From Ceriagrion tenellum (lineage: Eukaryota; Arthropoda; Insecta; Odonata; Coenagrionidae): DNA of 64,000 nt. Numbering within the stretch: the first letter of the stretch is position 1; each line of letters begins with the position of its first letter. The notes under the pieces are model-generated. The model saw only the letters and a list, made by a program, of their open reading frames with translations. It had not been told where the DNA came from and made no database searches. Made by a program: the position numbers and the translations under genes. Of the stretch, positions 23,819 through 36,665 are shown in pieces. The stretch spans positions 57,817,136 through 57,881,135 of the forward strand of contig OY720632.1 in the NCBI GenBank assembly GCA_963169105.1, given 5' to 3'.

Positions 23819-24053
23819 CCGTGGCTCAGCTGGTTGACTCAGATAATTCGAATATTTCTCTTGCGTGATGGAACTTGTCCAAATTCTCCTTCATTCTCTC
23901 ACTTTCTGCTATCCTCCTTTCCTCTGTCTATCTTTTTCATTGGCTCTAGTGATAAGAGTGAAGAGGAGTCCGCAATTCGACTAGATTTAGATGATGGTGT
24001 GTATGTCTAGCACAGCTGACCAGCATGCGGGAGATTCTTATTCGAATTTCAGT
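23819..24053 (+). mobile_element. tRNA-like boxes of a SINE, probably split or duplicated
   Basis: At 23821-23838 the sequence GTGGCTCAGCTGGTTGAC matches a Pol III A box (TGGCNNAGTGG-like). At about 24008-24053, TAGCACAGCTGACCAGCATG is followed by a GGGAGATT segment and TTATTCGAATTTCAG, which matches the A-box-to-B-box order of arthropod tRNA-derived SINE heads (GGTTCGAATCC-like B box). The two parts lie ~180 bases apart. This may be two SINE heads or one head with an insertion. No cloverleaf good enough for a functional tRNA was found. Confidence 0.45.
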
Positions 24054-24533
24054 CAAAACAAATGATTTTCTTGTGACGAATTCCATCACTGCGGAAACGC
24101 ATTTCCGGATGTGAAAGCTTACTTATTCCACACCTCTTTTTTTCAATCCTATATCTTACGTGTCTCTTTCTGACGTCAGCGTACATTAATTTTCCTATAC
24201 GTGAAGGACTTAAATATATTTTATTGGATATTCCTTCCTGATGCATTCGGTCGATGTTGAAAAAATATATAGCTCTACCTTTACTGATTTTTTCCGATAT
24301 AATATCTATTTGGTTGCACAATTCCTGGTTTCCTCTCTTTCTTTGTGAGCCGTCTGCTAACGTTCAGATTGCAGAATTTTCTATCTCTACAAATTCCAAC
24401 CGCTTGACTTTGGGTAATTTTATGATATGTATAAAGTCAGTTTTATTCTTATTCCTTGGAATTTACTAATTCATCGTGTACAATAAATTGCTGCTGAAAT
24501 ACGGCCACAATCCGCTTAACAACATCTGAGGCG
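24054..24533. other. Non-coding stretch
   Basis: Short open frames only (71-90 codons), overlapping on both strands. Nothing recognised. It includes the sequence immediately upstream of the small secreted-protein candidate; no clear TATA box was seen. Confidence 0.4.
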
Positions 24534-24776
24534 ATGAAAGTAAAACCACTAGTCTCCTTAGTCATTGTTCTTGTGCAACTAGCGGTTTCAGTAGCTTTAG
24601 AGATTTTTCGGTGTCCCTCTGAGTTAAAAAAGGATAAAAATACCTCAGGAAATGATATGTACCGGCGTGCAGCCAGGAAAGGAGAATTAAAAAATGAGAC
24701 ATTTAATAAAATACACGATCAGTCCAAAGGTAATAGGTATTATCCTCCTAAGTCTAGGAATTTTTATGGGGTCTGA
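24534..24776 (+). CDS. Candidate small secreted protein, or first exon of one (80 aa)
   Basis: The frame begins ATGAAAGTAAAACC with G at -3. It has a textbook signal peptide: a basic start (MKVK), a hydrophobic core at about residues 6-21 (LVSLVIVLVQLAVSVA) and an A-x-A-type cleavage context near residue 21-22. The rest is hydrophilic, with one Cys (F-R-C-P), a possible N-glycosylation site (N-T-S), and dibasic pairs in Y-R-R-A-A-R-K-G. The frame ends in TGA at 24774. A donor look-alike, AAAG|GTAATA at 24729/24730, would make 24534-24729 a first coding exon of about 65 codons. I recognise no family. A chance ORF of this length is common in such DNA; only the signal peptide argues for a gene. 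Confidence 0.35.
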   Translation: MKVKPLVSLVIVLVQLAVSVALEIFRCPSELKKDKNTSGNDMYRRAARKGELKNETFNKIHDQSKGNRYYPPKSRNFYGV

Positions 24777-26709
24777 TAAAAATCTCAATTGAAAGAACTA
24801 CTGAAAAATTATTATTTTAAAAAATCTAAGTGATTAAATAATGAAACTTTAGTAGGAAGATGAAATTTATTTTTCTTAGAGAACGTTCCTTGAGGTCCAG
24901 GGTGGAAGAGGGAAAACCATGTAACCGTAGGACTTTGACGACCCATTCTATGCTTTTTGTCTTCTTTCGCAGCCTAAACTAACTGATGTCGAGCGGCCGT
25001 TTAACGAAGAATGAAAACCTCGCCAAAATCGACTTAACCCCTTGACCCCATGATTGGCCAGCTATAGCTGCTCCTCGCCGCCACCTTGGCTGATTAATGT
25101 AAAGCCGGCCAAGGAGAGAGGATTTATGGTTTTAAAAAAATAACTCAAGGATTAGAGAATCGTGACATAAATATTCACTCGTGTCAAACGTCAGAGAGTG
25201 GCGATGCATAGCCACTCAGCGTTTGCGCCTGCCTCCGAGAAATCTCCCTCGGGATTAGAGTGGGTGAGCGCCGTAAATTCAGACAAAGCTGCGCCCTAAT
25301 GCCACCCAGGGCTAACATCCCCTCCGGATTATCATGCTCCCGTGGTATGAGTCGCCAGAAAATCCAATGTTGCATCTCATAGGACAAAGTGCACTTCCAG
25401 CGTTGTCCGGAAAGCCATTTTGTTATCAGTATATGCGGCATATCTGTTAGGGTCATGGGGGAAGGTCTGATTGTCATTAAGCTACCGCATTCCAAGTTTC
25501 ACACGACCGTTGAGACATGTCTTCCTTCTATGTACAGTAACCATCTCGAAACATGGCTCAAACAGGAGTTGAAACGTGTACCATGTATTTTCATGATTAC
25601 ATTCATTTATTGTTTCATTATTTAGGGAGGTGACCGACAACTTTGCGACATCAGTATTTTTCGCCATCGAGAACATGTAGGTCAGGTAAGGTCCATGTCT
25701 GGAATCGAGGAAGTGTACAAAGAAACCTGGCGTCAGCTTTGACATATTCTTAACGACGGACACAAAATGGAACACAAGTAACCTTCCCATTTAATAGAAG
25801 GAATATTGTACTGACTGCTCTCTCCAAGTTTTTCTAAAGTAAAGATCGGATTCTCCCTAGGAAGTATCCGCCAATGCTGGCATTTGAAACTAGGATAGAA
25901 AGAGTAGGAGAATATACCTTGGCAACCGTTATAACCGATCAGGTCTCATAATTCCCTATTTAAAACAATCTCCATTAAAAATTAGGATATATTTTATGCT
26001 TTGAAATCATGAAAAAACCCAAACCAACCTTGGTCCTGGCCCTTGAATCCAAACCAAATTTCAAGAAGACCGAAATCCATGTGCGCTTTGAATAAAAAAC
26101 TAACATAAACATCACACCGAATGAAGAAAGTTATTGCCTTTCATCAACTACCTATGATGCTGTACGCAGTATTGTGGAAGAAATCAGAAGAACAAGTGCA
26201 GGTTAGCTCTGGCTAAACTGGTTACTGTTATGAAGAGGTTTAGACTGCCTTGTTAGTACATATAACTTGAAGTGGGAAGTTCAAGAATGAGGAGTACCGA
26301 TGAAATGAATACCAATGAAAAAACGTTAACTTTCAAAAAAGGTGTGCAGATTTCGGGAAAATAATATGTGAAATGCTGACTTTAAAGATGCTCAATCGAA
26401 GAGACGAGATTGTTGCGTGCATTATGCCTGCTTTCCTTTGAGTACTTTATCTTAATATACAAGGCTTGGTCAAAGAAAATAGAGGCTATATCCAAAACAA
26501 GTTATCCTTTGAAATTCAGTTTGTGCTCCTCGAGTTGGATAGACTGCTCCTATTCTCTTTTTCATAGAGTGAAAAGATTCCCACTGAAATAAATAACCAC
26601 TGACAGGACCCTTGAAAAAATGCTTTGGTGGAGGTAGAAGCTATGCAGAAATGCTCCCCTGCAGCTCAACTAGCAGTTAGTGACGCCCTTTTTGCTTCAC
26701 GGCGAATGA
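24777..26709. other. Non-coding stretch
   Basis: Frames up to 103 codons at 25184-25790 overlap in several phases with no domain. A TTAACCCCTTGACC stretch at about 25038 resembles a piggyBac-type end, but no partner end was found. Confidence 0.4.
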
Positions 26710-27060
26710 AATGGTGCAAGCCCTCGCTTCTCTTATGGGCTTTGGCTGGGAGGAGAACGGTGAATGGAGGAACGCTGCTCTAATCGTGGTCGTGCTTGAC
26801 CGAAATCCTCCGGTCCATCGCATTTTCTTACAGACAGACAGAGCCCTTCTGTTTGCAAAGCGGCTCTTATTAGCGGGCTGGAATTGTCGAGCGCGGTGAA
26901 AGGCGGGAGGAATGTCTGAGTTGCACGGAGGATATGGGGTAGCGAGGAGCGAAAAGGAGACGGGAATAGAGAGAGGAGAGGTTGTGAGAGGACAGAAGCA
27001 GACCTGATCCTAAATTCCGAGTTCCGCTCCCATTCCTTCTCCAAGAACCGTTAAACGGCA
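26710..27060 (+). other. GC-richer block, purine-rich on the + strand
   Basis: G/A-rich from about 26890 to 27000. The + frame of 62 codons and minus frames of 103 and 63 codons are composition effects, with no recognisable motif. Confidence 0.45.
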
Positions 27061-29439
27061 ATTTGATATGTCAGAGTCTCTGACGACGGTCGTGATCGTC
27101 TGACGTGTGAGTAATGTCAAAACTTGTGTTTTCAATCCGTCTAAACCTTTCCCTCCCCTTCCGTGTGTTCTTCTTCCTCGACCACCAGGACTTTCAACTG
27201 TCGCTTCAATAATGGGCCTGGTTACAATCATAACAAATTGCTAGACCTGAAAACAACTAATCACATTCCGAGACTTTTTACGTCAAAACTTTCCTCATAT
27301 GATTGGTAACATAACTTGTGTCTTCAGGAGCCAATCACTCTCGAGTAAAGCGAGAGAATTAGTGCAAACAATATGCATGACGAGAGGCAGATAATAACTG
27401 ATATCCATTTAGGGCAAAGAGGCTACCTTCCCAAAATTATTTTGGCGTTAAAGAAATCTGTTTAACATTAAATAACAGGTTTTTAAAAAACATAGGAACA
27501 CAGCAAAATAAAACCAAATGATCGGTTTTGTCAGAATTATTTTCCATTGCATTTATTTATAGTTTATATTAAAATTAAATGTGGGTCGAAGGGACAATAC
27601 AGGACAATAATAATGAATATAGCATGATCAGCATAAACTTTTCCTGATCTTCGAATACATTTCCTTCGAAAGAGATTTGGTGAATTACATTCTGCATCAT
27701 AGTGATGGTAATGGAAATTTCATGCCATCATGTGCAAGCATAAAATTTCTGCGATTACATTTAATGTTGACTAGATTGATGTCTTCATGTAAATATTGTC
27801 GTAAAAGGTAAAAATTTAAGCAAGGATGAGCGTTCAACTGTATTTTTACTTCGGTATTTAAAAACAAGAAGCTTTAGCAAGTCTTACAGAGAAGACATGT
27901 AATTGAAAATTTCTCACGAAACTAGGGAAGATGTGATATAGATGGTGAGATATGCGGAAAAGCGCAATGTTCCTTGGTGTTTGAAGTCATTTATTCCCTA
28001 TTTTCCTCCTACGCATAGAATAAACGCCAGGTTGGAAGCAAACGCGACGTCCTCTCCAAAATATGTTTGCGCTGCCCTCGCTATTTAATATTGAAGAGCT
28101 AATACTCAGTCAGTAAACATTATCCTATTTTCTTTTCTAAATAAAGGGAATCGTTTTGAATATTACCATTTACCCAATTACCTTTCGTATCTCTTTGATC
28201 AATTAAAACAGTATATTTGTAAACTTGGTGGTATGTTTCAATAGTTATCTTTTTTAACAAAAACTTAACTTTTTTGTGGTTAAGTAAAAGTTATCATTAA
28301 ATATATCAATTTGATCATGCATTTTCATCTCTCCATGCGATTCACCCACGTTTAAATGGAGAGATATTATTTGGAATCGCAACAAACATCATATTTTATC
28401 CTGTCTATGAAATTAGGATAACTAAACGTAAATGGTAGTTTTTTTTCTGATTTGGTTTAATCCCTTGAAGATATTTTGTCATAATCTTTTATATATTACG
28501 TTAACGTAAACGTCAATCCGTTAAACGTTAATCCATAGGCCTCTACAACTTTTTCATGCTGAGTTTTATTGGCCATAGGACGTCGCGGTCAAAATAGCGC
28601 TATTGTGTCCCTGTTCTTGCTGATGGTAGCTTATAGTAGTGTCATAGCTCTAGGTCTGAAATATCTCAAATGGTGCTATTCTTTTGGAGAATACGAGAAA
28701 CGTGATGTTTAGACATCGATTAGCGATTTTGTGCCCCTGGGTATTTGTGCATGTTTGCTGTATTGCATGTGATGTAGTGGTGCCCTGGACCTGCCGAAGC
28801 CGAATGCCGTTGAGGCCAGAGAGGAGCGTCAGCTCAACTCCCGAACCATGGCAATGCAAAGCCCTTGTTTATCACACTTTCCAGACCTCTCAGATGCTTG
28901 ATACATGCGGCGAGATTAATATCTTGGGTTCCAGAGATATTTCAACTTGCAGCGAGAGCCATTTATTACCGGTTCAATTGGGCCGCAAGTCAGGGGATAT
29001 CCTTGTCTCGGAAATCCCCAAATTAGTTTGGATGGGCAATAAATCCTCGCAAGGACAAAATTTGTATCTTTCTTAGACAAATGCAGATATTGTTTCAGTC
29101 ATGTAATGAATAAAATAAAATTGAGGTAATTTTTCCTAACGTCATCATTCCATTTGTTGAGATTAGCAGATTAGTTTTGGCATATAGAATCTTTGTAACG
29201 CCAGCGAGATTCATATATCTTACCCTATTTTATCACAATAACCTTTTTCTACAGTTGAGACTTTACTGACTCTTAGAATAAATTGATATGCTACAATCCT
29301 ATTCAAATTAATATACTTTATTCATTCAGGCGTTTATTAATTTGAACTTAGGATATTTTAAAGCTTTTATTGTAATGATTAATTAGATATATTAGAAGAC
29401 ATGGCCTGTTAGCCAAATACCTAATTTTTCCTAATATAA
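27061..29439. other. AT-rich non-coding stretch
   Basis: The one notable frame is 28684-29076 (+, 130 codons). It lies outside the pyrimidine blocks and has a mixed composition, but I cannot recognise it and a minus-strand frame overlaps it. A small palindromic cluster, TACGTTAACGTA, is at about 28497-28508. Confidence 0.4.
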
Positions 29440-29480
29440 AAATATATATATATAATATTTCCTAATAAAAAAATATATAA
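29440..29480 (+). repeat. AT microsatellite-like run
   Basis: ATATATATATATA followed by a second AAAAAAATATATA run, with CCTAATA before each. This is a simple low-complexity repeat. Confidence 0.7.
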
Positions 29481-29563
29481 AAGGTCCCCACGAGACTGCC
29501 CGAGGAAAGCACGGATCCCAATCCGGGCATGGGAAGGATGCTGAGCGGTGCTTTCTCTGGACA

Positions 29564-29734
29564 GAGGAAGAGAGGAGCCATTAAGATTGTGCACTATCTC
29601 GCCTCCCATTGCCCAAACAGGAAGAGAGGAGCAAATTAGGCCTTGCACTATCTCCCTTCTCATAAAGGACGGAGGAAGAGAAGAATATTAAGATTGTAGC
29701 AAGGAGGAAGAGAAGAATATTAAGGTTGTAGCAA
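29564..29734 (+). repeat. Tandem and dispersed copies of a GGAAGAG...ATTAAGATTGT unit
   Basis: Two adjacent 32-base copies at 29671-29702 and 29703-29734 differ at one position. Two more diverged copies, each followed by GCACTATCTC, lie upstream at about 29564 and 29619. The series suggests local duplication of a 32-55-bp unit. Confidence 0.8.
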
Positions 29735-32603
29735 TAATGGGTAAGATGAATGGCGTCAGCACTTGACGGCCAATGGTTGGAAGGGGTGTGGTCCCGTGGT
29801 GATGCCCTCTGAGTGAGCGCCGGCGTGGGAGTCGCGCGTCGAGGATTCTCGTGCCTTCCCTTACCATACTAACAATATACTTACAATACCTAAAATTTTC
29901 GGTTCCAGTGATGCATAAATCTATTGAAATATTGTACTTGAATGTGGATGCTAAGCACAGCGAGTATGATATATTGCTACAACTATATGAGCCTTTGCTT
30001 GGAAGCCCGGGTATAAGGACGCAGTACCTTAAAACCTATATTTTTACCGGTGCTTTTTTCTAGTCATTTATAGTTCATAAAAATCGATGGTGACCCAAGA
30101 AAAAGTTAAGGACCGTCACCTCTTATGTGACAACTAACATCGCACTGCGGCGAGCGAATTCTTGTTCATGTTTTAAATCAATAATCGGGTTGGTCACTGT
30201 AAGGGAGGTCAGCAATCTATAATATTGTTCAACGGCCTTTTATCTCTTCAAAGCTTGAAAATGTTCGTTCATCATGCTGATAAATGAAATTAGATCTTCG
30301 ATTCCTTGTTGTCAGATATAAATGAAACTTCAATATTTTCCTGTCAGTAATACGATGAACATTTTCAATTCTGCACTTCCGCTTTCGGATAAAAGGCGGA
30401 GTAAAACAACCTGTCCAAGGAATAAAAATCTTTAAAACAAAACTTCAGGTGTATCTATACCTTAAGATATTTTTTCTGGAATATTATGATTAATGCATGT
30501 AAACATTTAAAAGATACCCAGCGAGACCCTACCCCTCTTTTCCCTCCATGTAGCGGCGCATGGTGCCACGCCCCTTCCCCTTTCTTCAGATGAATCAGTC
30601 TACGCATTATCTCTTGAACTCCGACAGGAGTTGCCATCATCTGAGAAATGTTTACTTATGTTAACATGTTCATAATTATGCAAAGGATATGCTAGTCACA
30701 ATATCTTATTTGACCCACAATTTCTTTTTCAAGTTCAAGTACAACAAGGCTGCTTTGCTTATTGAAGTTTACAACCATGAAAATGTAACGTTAGCTATCT
30801 CTCGATGCGAATTGATATTTTTAGGCCATTGTTCTGCTTAAACGTACTTTGCATTCTTTCCAAGGTTTTCGGTTTCATTTTGCCTTCTGCACTTTTTTTG
30901 GAGTGAATAAATATTCTAAACGTGGAATTGGCCGTGGAAATCAGGCCGACGTGGCCATCGCTTCCTAAGGGAATAATTCTGGGTTCCTTTTTGACTTTTC
31001 CGGCGCTGCTTAACCCCAGTGGCCCACTAACTTTCCGCAAACTGCCCTCCTCTGACCCCGTGCCCATATCCCCGCAGATACTCACTATTGCATAGTCGTT
31101 TTATTCCTCGGAACGTTAGGCTCTTTATTTCCGGGTGATATGGTCTGGCGGTGGTGCGAAACAAGCTGTGCTGGTCGGGAGTGTCGCTTTAAACGGCGCC
31201 GCGCTGCACTAAATGGAAATTCACGGCAAATGCAACAAGCTGCAAGGAACAAGATAAATGAAGAGAGTGGAATAATATGGAGAGAAAGAGGATAGAATGG
31301 GAAGAGGGAACTGGGGAAAGGGGAAATTAAGAGTGATAAAAATGAAGAGTAAAAGTTCAATGTCGCTGCTGGTAGTGTGTTGGAAAGTAAAAGAGATTGC
31401 AGGGGAAAAAGTTTCAGAACGCTATAACATTGGTAAGCAATGATGATTTAAATATCCATCTTTCAATTTTATCGGTCTTTTAGTAAATTTTCTGGGAGCA
31501 ATCCTATCAACACCTTCCTCTTATATCGATTGTCGCAACAGTCCCCTTTGTAGTTATATCACCTCACTACAAATAAATGAATCTATTAGCAATAAACAAA
31601 TTTAAAAAAGCAAAAACGCAGCAGTATATTGTTAAATAATAATAAATGATACAAGAATAATTTTGAAAGTACTAAAACTTACTCCGTAATGGTGGGAATA
31701 AAATTTGATGATAAACTTTCCCTCGCCTATAATAAGTACCGATTAGAAATGGCAAAGTGTTGGCTCAAAAGTGTTGTAATCGTGATCGGTACCAATTGAA
31801 AGTCTCGGAGATTAACTGCCGAGATTTTTTCAAATTATGAAATTATTATGAAACAAATTGATGAAAATCGAATTTCTCCGCTAATTTACGCCTGAAAAAC
31901 TTTTATTCGTACCAAAAACAAACTTCGTATATTGATACTTAGCTTGACTCGCTCATGGAATGTCGAAAAATCTGCATTAGAAGAGTGAAGGCAGGTTTTT
32001 ACACAGAAGAAAAAAACGTCCTGTTAAAAGCTAATAGAGTACAATTACGCGAAAGAGAGAAGGAAAAACGAACAAATTTTTATTAGTCCAAAAGTAATTT
32101 CTTTTCTTTGTATGAAAATGTTTTCACGACTTGTATGAACTTTATTCATTAATTTGACTTCCTTATCTGCTAATATTATGTTTTATGTCCATTGTGATGC
32201 TTACTCTTTCATTCAGTCGATATTTGCGGGAGTTCAGTCGTCTTATTGTTGTCTAAGGATTTTTATTTCTTTGGGTAGAAGCTGTTAGTTAATTTTTTGT
32301 AAGCCATCAATGGTGCACTAAACCGTAAGATATGGTTAGCTACGTGGCAGGGGATTTTTCACTATCTTGCTTTATGTATGTATTTGGTCATCACAAGATA
32401 AATCGTTTCTTATATCGACTCATTTTGTGACAAGTTTTCCTTATCTAGCTGCTATATCTTTTCTAAGACGTCCATTCTGTAACCATTGAGCTCCATAAGT
32501 GCTTCTCGGATCTTTTCATTCCTAATTATCTCAGACATGACTGGCAGTGTGAGTTAAGAGAAGTTGGTGGATTGGCTTACATCGCGTTTTTTTATTGTCC
32601 GGG
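29735..32603. other. Non-coding stretch
   Basis: A GC-rich patch at 29780-29855 has weak resemblance to tRNA-like boxes. A purine-rich patch is at 31260-31345. Frames are 96 codons or less and unrecognised. Confidence 0.4.
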
Positions 32604-34929
32604 TTAAAAAGCGCCGCGTGCGGACAGTCTTCCGCATTTTTTTTTGTTCTCGCCTGCGTCGTCCAGTTGCACCCCAGTGCAGAGGTGCATGGGACGTGAG
32701 CGTTGTCGACTAGATGCTGACTGGAAGAGGACTGAGAGACTCGAAGGACTGAGAGACTGGAGAGACTGGAAGGGCAGGAAGTGCGGGCACGTCAGTTTTT
32801 CCAGCCGCATGCATCGCACTTTATGTGCTGTAATACGTAAGGGTTGTTTGAGGAGGCAATTACAAAAGTGGCCGTAAAATGGGAAAAGTGGGTGCATTGC
32901 CGAACTTCAGTCCGTTAACAGCCACTGCTTATTACCAACGAATATTCCATGAGCAACACGAAATTGGTTTTCTTTTCCAGTATTCACATGGAATACGAAA
33001 GAATAAGGAATTCTTAGACGATTTCGTATAAAATGTTCTTACCAAGACACCTTATTTCGCCGGATATTATACAAGTAACGTTGTTCTATCTCACCTGACA
33101 TTACTTGTTATCACCCTTAATGTATAAAACAAGCATAGCCTTAGATTGATCCATTGAGCCGAAATTTCCTGAAATGGCTTATTAAATTTACTACAAGAAT
33201 GATTTCATTGAATTCTGGCATTAGGTTGATATCTACGGTTGTGATATAAATGGTATTTGATGTGCTTCATACTAGATTTTCTGTAATTATAATGGAGAAC
33301 ACTTCAAATTATTTCTTAATATAATTGTTAAATTAAGAATTCATAAAATCTTAAAATTATTAAAGCTGTAAGGAGTGTGAAGTAAATGTAGTAATATTAA
33401 AGAATCCATGGCTTAGTTTTAGATGACAAAAAAATCTCATTTTTTCACTGGTTATCATTGTTAATAATTAGACAATCTACGCACCTTCGTTCTACATCCT
33501 GCCTCAGAAAGATCTTGACTTTTTTGCCTCTCTGGAGGGCACAGTCCTATTTTATTATATATTACACCTTTTGTATCATTTGAATTTATCTTAAGAGGTA
33601 TTTGTGCGAAATGTGAATGATATTTTAGGAAACGAACTTTTTCATCATGATCAGATCAAATGCATTATGCTTGGGTAATATGCTGTCCAAACTACTTAAA
33701 TAATAAAAATTGGGGATTTGTAAACATGGTCCTTAAGGCTACATACTTGCAGCCTATAAAATATTTATTTTTCTCCACTTTGCACTCAACGGTATAGTCA
33801 TGATTTTTAAAAATAAAATACTTCATTATCGCAGAAAATTCTTCTCATATTTTTTGAAGCGTGAATAACAAATCTTGAGACTTATAAATAACCTTATAAA
33901 AAAGATGGTATCATCGATTACAACGAAATGTATTATACACATTTTCTCGTCATGTACCACACTGTATGCAAAAGGTGTGAGAGTCTATGCCGAATGAATT
34001 TCTCAGAGTGTCATCTAGTAAATTGTCAACTCTCAGTACACTTGGCGTTTTGAGATGTTGGGTTTCGAATTCCGAATGATTCGAAGTCAAATGATTTTTG
34101 ATCCCTTAGGATTTTCCCCATTCCGTTTTAATAATAGCCGTTCGGATCGAAAGTGGTGTAGGTTTCAGTTATGCCGTATTTTAGCTTGATAATCGGAATT
34201 ACTCTGTAAGACGTAGAAATGGTGTGAGCAGAGATGCAGTGTTTTTTAGAAGAAAGTATCAATGAGTTTTTAATTTTTTTAAATTTATTTTACTCCTAGC
34301 CTTATTTTCCAATCAGTGATATTTTTAACTCATGATATATCGACGGCAATGGTATTGCACTAGTGTTATTTCTTGAGTATGTTTTGCGAGAATTATGGTA
34401 TTTTAGGTTAATACGATGATATTGTCAGGTTCCAAAGCCTTAAAACATGCCTCTAGCTGCGGATTTCTGGATAAATAATCTACCCCTCCCCCCCGGAGTG
34501 TATTTAAATCAATTTTTCATATTGTTTAATGTCCAAGTTAATATCATACTCAGCTATTTTTCTTTATTTGAGTACTTATCAATGAAAAAATAAAAGAAAT
34601 TATTTTCAAAAAAATTCAAAAACGAGTTTTTATTACCCATTTTGTTAAATATGGTTTTAAACAGCCTAGCAAGCTTAATATTTGTTCTACGTAAATCTAA
34701 GTTTGCTCTATGTAATTGACATTAAACTACGTAAAACTTATTATCAAATTGAGTTTCAATGTAGTCAGACATGAATTTCGTCCTGCAAAACACATATTGT
34801 TATTTCTATTCCTCTATTTGCAGAAGTATTCTGTTAAAAATAATTATTCTGTTAGAAGTAATCTGTTTGGTTCTGTAGCCTTGATTTATTTTTTATTGTG
34901 AAACATTTTTCAGCAAGCCTTATTCTTTC
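32604..34929. other. Non-coding stretch with a small GACTGAGAGACT repeat
   Basis: Around 32718-32775 the word GACTGAGAGACT and shortened forms (GAGACTGGA) are repeated about four times. The remainder (33-34.9 kb) is very AT-rich and holds nothing I recognise. Confidence 0.45.
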
Positions 34930-35345
34930 TCAATTTATTTCAAAGTGTGAAAGAGACGCAATTACTGTGCGTGTCTCCCGACACCGATTCCACTCTGCCA
35001 CCTTCTTGCTCTCCAATATCGCCCTGAATAACCGTCATCCAACCCTAGCCCAACCCTATCCGACCCCAATATCTTTCGAAAGAAACTTATCCCCGACCAA
35101 TCCACATTTTTTTCCTCTGAGCTAACTTCTTCCAACCCCCTCATTCCCTTTCCCCCAAGTTCTCTCTTTTGCAAGAAAATCCGCGTCGGAAATATGAGCG
35201 TCAATCTACTTTGGAACATCCTGCCTCCCTCCCGAAACTGACCTGCTATCCCTCCTAAGTCATTTGCTTTCCCCGTCCCCTTCCCTCCTTTGCATCCTAT
35301 ATTGCTCCAGCCACTACAGCTTATTTCCAGCGTCTTCCCATTTTC
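34930..35345 (+). other. Polypyrimidine block
   Basis: The + strand is C/T-dominated, with CCTATCC, CCCTCC and TTCCC words throughout. An 85-codon minus frame and a 75-codon + frame overlap here. This marks the point after which most strand-asymmetric blocks are pyrimidine-rich on the + strand. Confidence 0.6.
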
Positions 35346-36589
35346 ACGCTATTAGTATCCTCCATAGCCTGCGAAAAACAACAACTGCTCCTCTTAATTG
35401 TGCTTGAGAGAGTTCCATCACTTCTCTACTGCTCGACTCTTTCTTTTCAAAAGTTAAGCCGTTTTAATTTTTTCTCATCATCTCCTAAAACATTTTATTT
35501 TTTCCTCAGTCTCTCTTTGCTCTTGTTTCGGGAGATTTTTCTATTTCAGAACGATGCTTACTTCCGTTATTTCTATTGCGATCCTCCCGGCTGTATTTTC
35601 ATCCGACCTTTTACGAGAATAGACCGTGTCTCTCCCCATTAAGGAATCGGGTTTCTTTACTTTCCTCTCATTGCGTTGAAAATGGTGCACTGCATTTAAT
35701 TAACGACGTCCGTAGCGAAGAGCATGTCCTTTCGTGAAGTGCTAAAAGAAGGACTTCACAATTATTAAAACATTTTTTTAGCTGAACGTACGTTTTTTCT
35801 CTCTAACTAGACGTATTTTTAATGGAAAAACTAGGAAAGCTAGAAAATGTTAGCTCTCTGCCTTAACTTAGGTAGAGACTTGCATTTTTATCCATATGTT
35901 ATTATATTTCCTCTGCTGTAGCTACCGTGTCATCATCTCCAACTAAATTGTTCGGTTACCATGACAACAACTGACAAGTTGTCATCAATGAAAAAGGTGA
36001 TTTTGTCATTGATCACTAAATCTAAGGTACTAAGGTAAAGATGAAATACTGATGATAAACTGATGAGTTTCCGGTTGATAATGTTGTTCTTGCAAATATG
36101 TTCCAAGTTGGTGTTTCAATAGATAAAATTAAAAATTCTCCATTGGCCGTAAAAATGGCACCACTCGTGAAACATGCAACCACACAACACTTACTGTGTT
36201 GGTTTGCGGGGATGGGGATTCCACAGCAGGGACCAAACCACAGCCTCTCTACCAGAATACCCTCCTGTGATGGTTTACGGGAATGTTACTTCCTCGCCAG
36301 TGACCACCACAGACACACACACTCAACCCAGTTGGGATCCTTTTCGAGGGCTAATGAGCTCAATTTCCTTTGATTTATTTAGTATTTCAAATGGCTGCTT
36401 ATGCAGTGGAGTAGTGAAAGTAGCGTCGTCATCGGAAAGACATGTTTGGACTGTAAAGGTGGAGCTTTCAATATGACCAGCCTGAGAGCATGATGTATTC
36501 AAAAGGTAACATGAGTGGCCGGCGTCTTTCTCTTTGCTCTCTATCATTTCACGGAAAAATCTGACGGCTAGAAAAATCACCAATTCACG
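35346..36589. other. Non-coding stretch
   Basis: Frames of 80-100 codons at 35400-36583 lie in overlapping phases. A short hairpin (ATGACAAC...GTTGTCAT) is at about 35962-35986. No gene recognised. Confidence 0.4.
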
Positions 36590-36665
36590 AGTTCACAGAT
36601 TGCCCGGATCTCTCCTCAGTAGATGCCTCACAATCACCCCATTGTGCTACCCGGTGTGACATTAA
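36590..36665 (-). mobile_element. Possible tRNA-derived SINE head
   Basis: On the minus strand, GGGTAGCACAATGGGG (about 36651 down to 36636) resembles a Pol III A box, and AGGAGAGATCCGGGC follows 25-40 bases later, as in the anticodon-to-B-box part of SINE heads. The B box itself is poor. The downstream body (to about 36400) is unrecognised. This is a weak call. Confidence 0.28.

Noticed and set aside
25030..25150. Second piggyBac-type element starting at TTAACCCCTTGA
   Set aside because: No matching inverted end followed by TTAA was found within a plausible distance.
28684..29076. 130-codon + frame outside the pyrimidine blocks
   Set aside because: A minus frame is open over part of it, no domain is recognised, and there is no splice or promoter support; length alone is not convincing.
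29780..29855. tRNA or SINE head
   Set aside because: An A-box-like word is present but the B box is poor, and no cloverleaf can be drawn.
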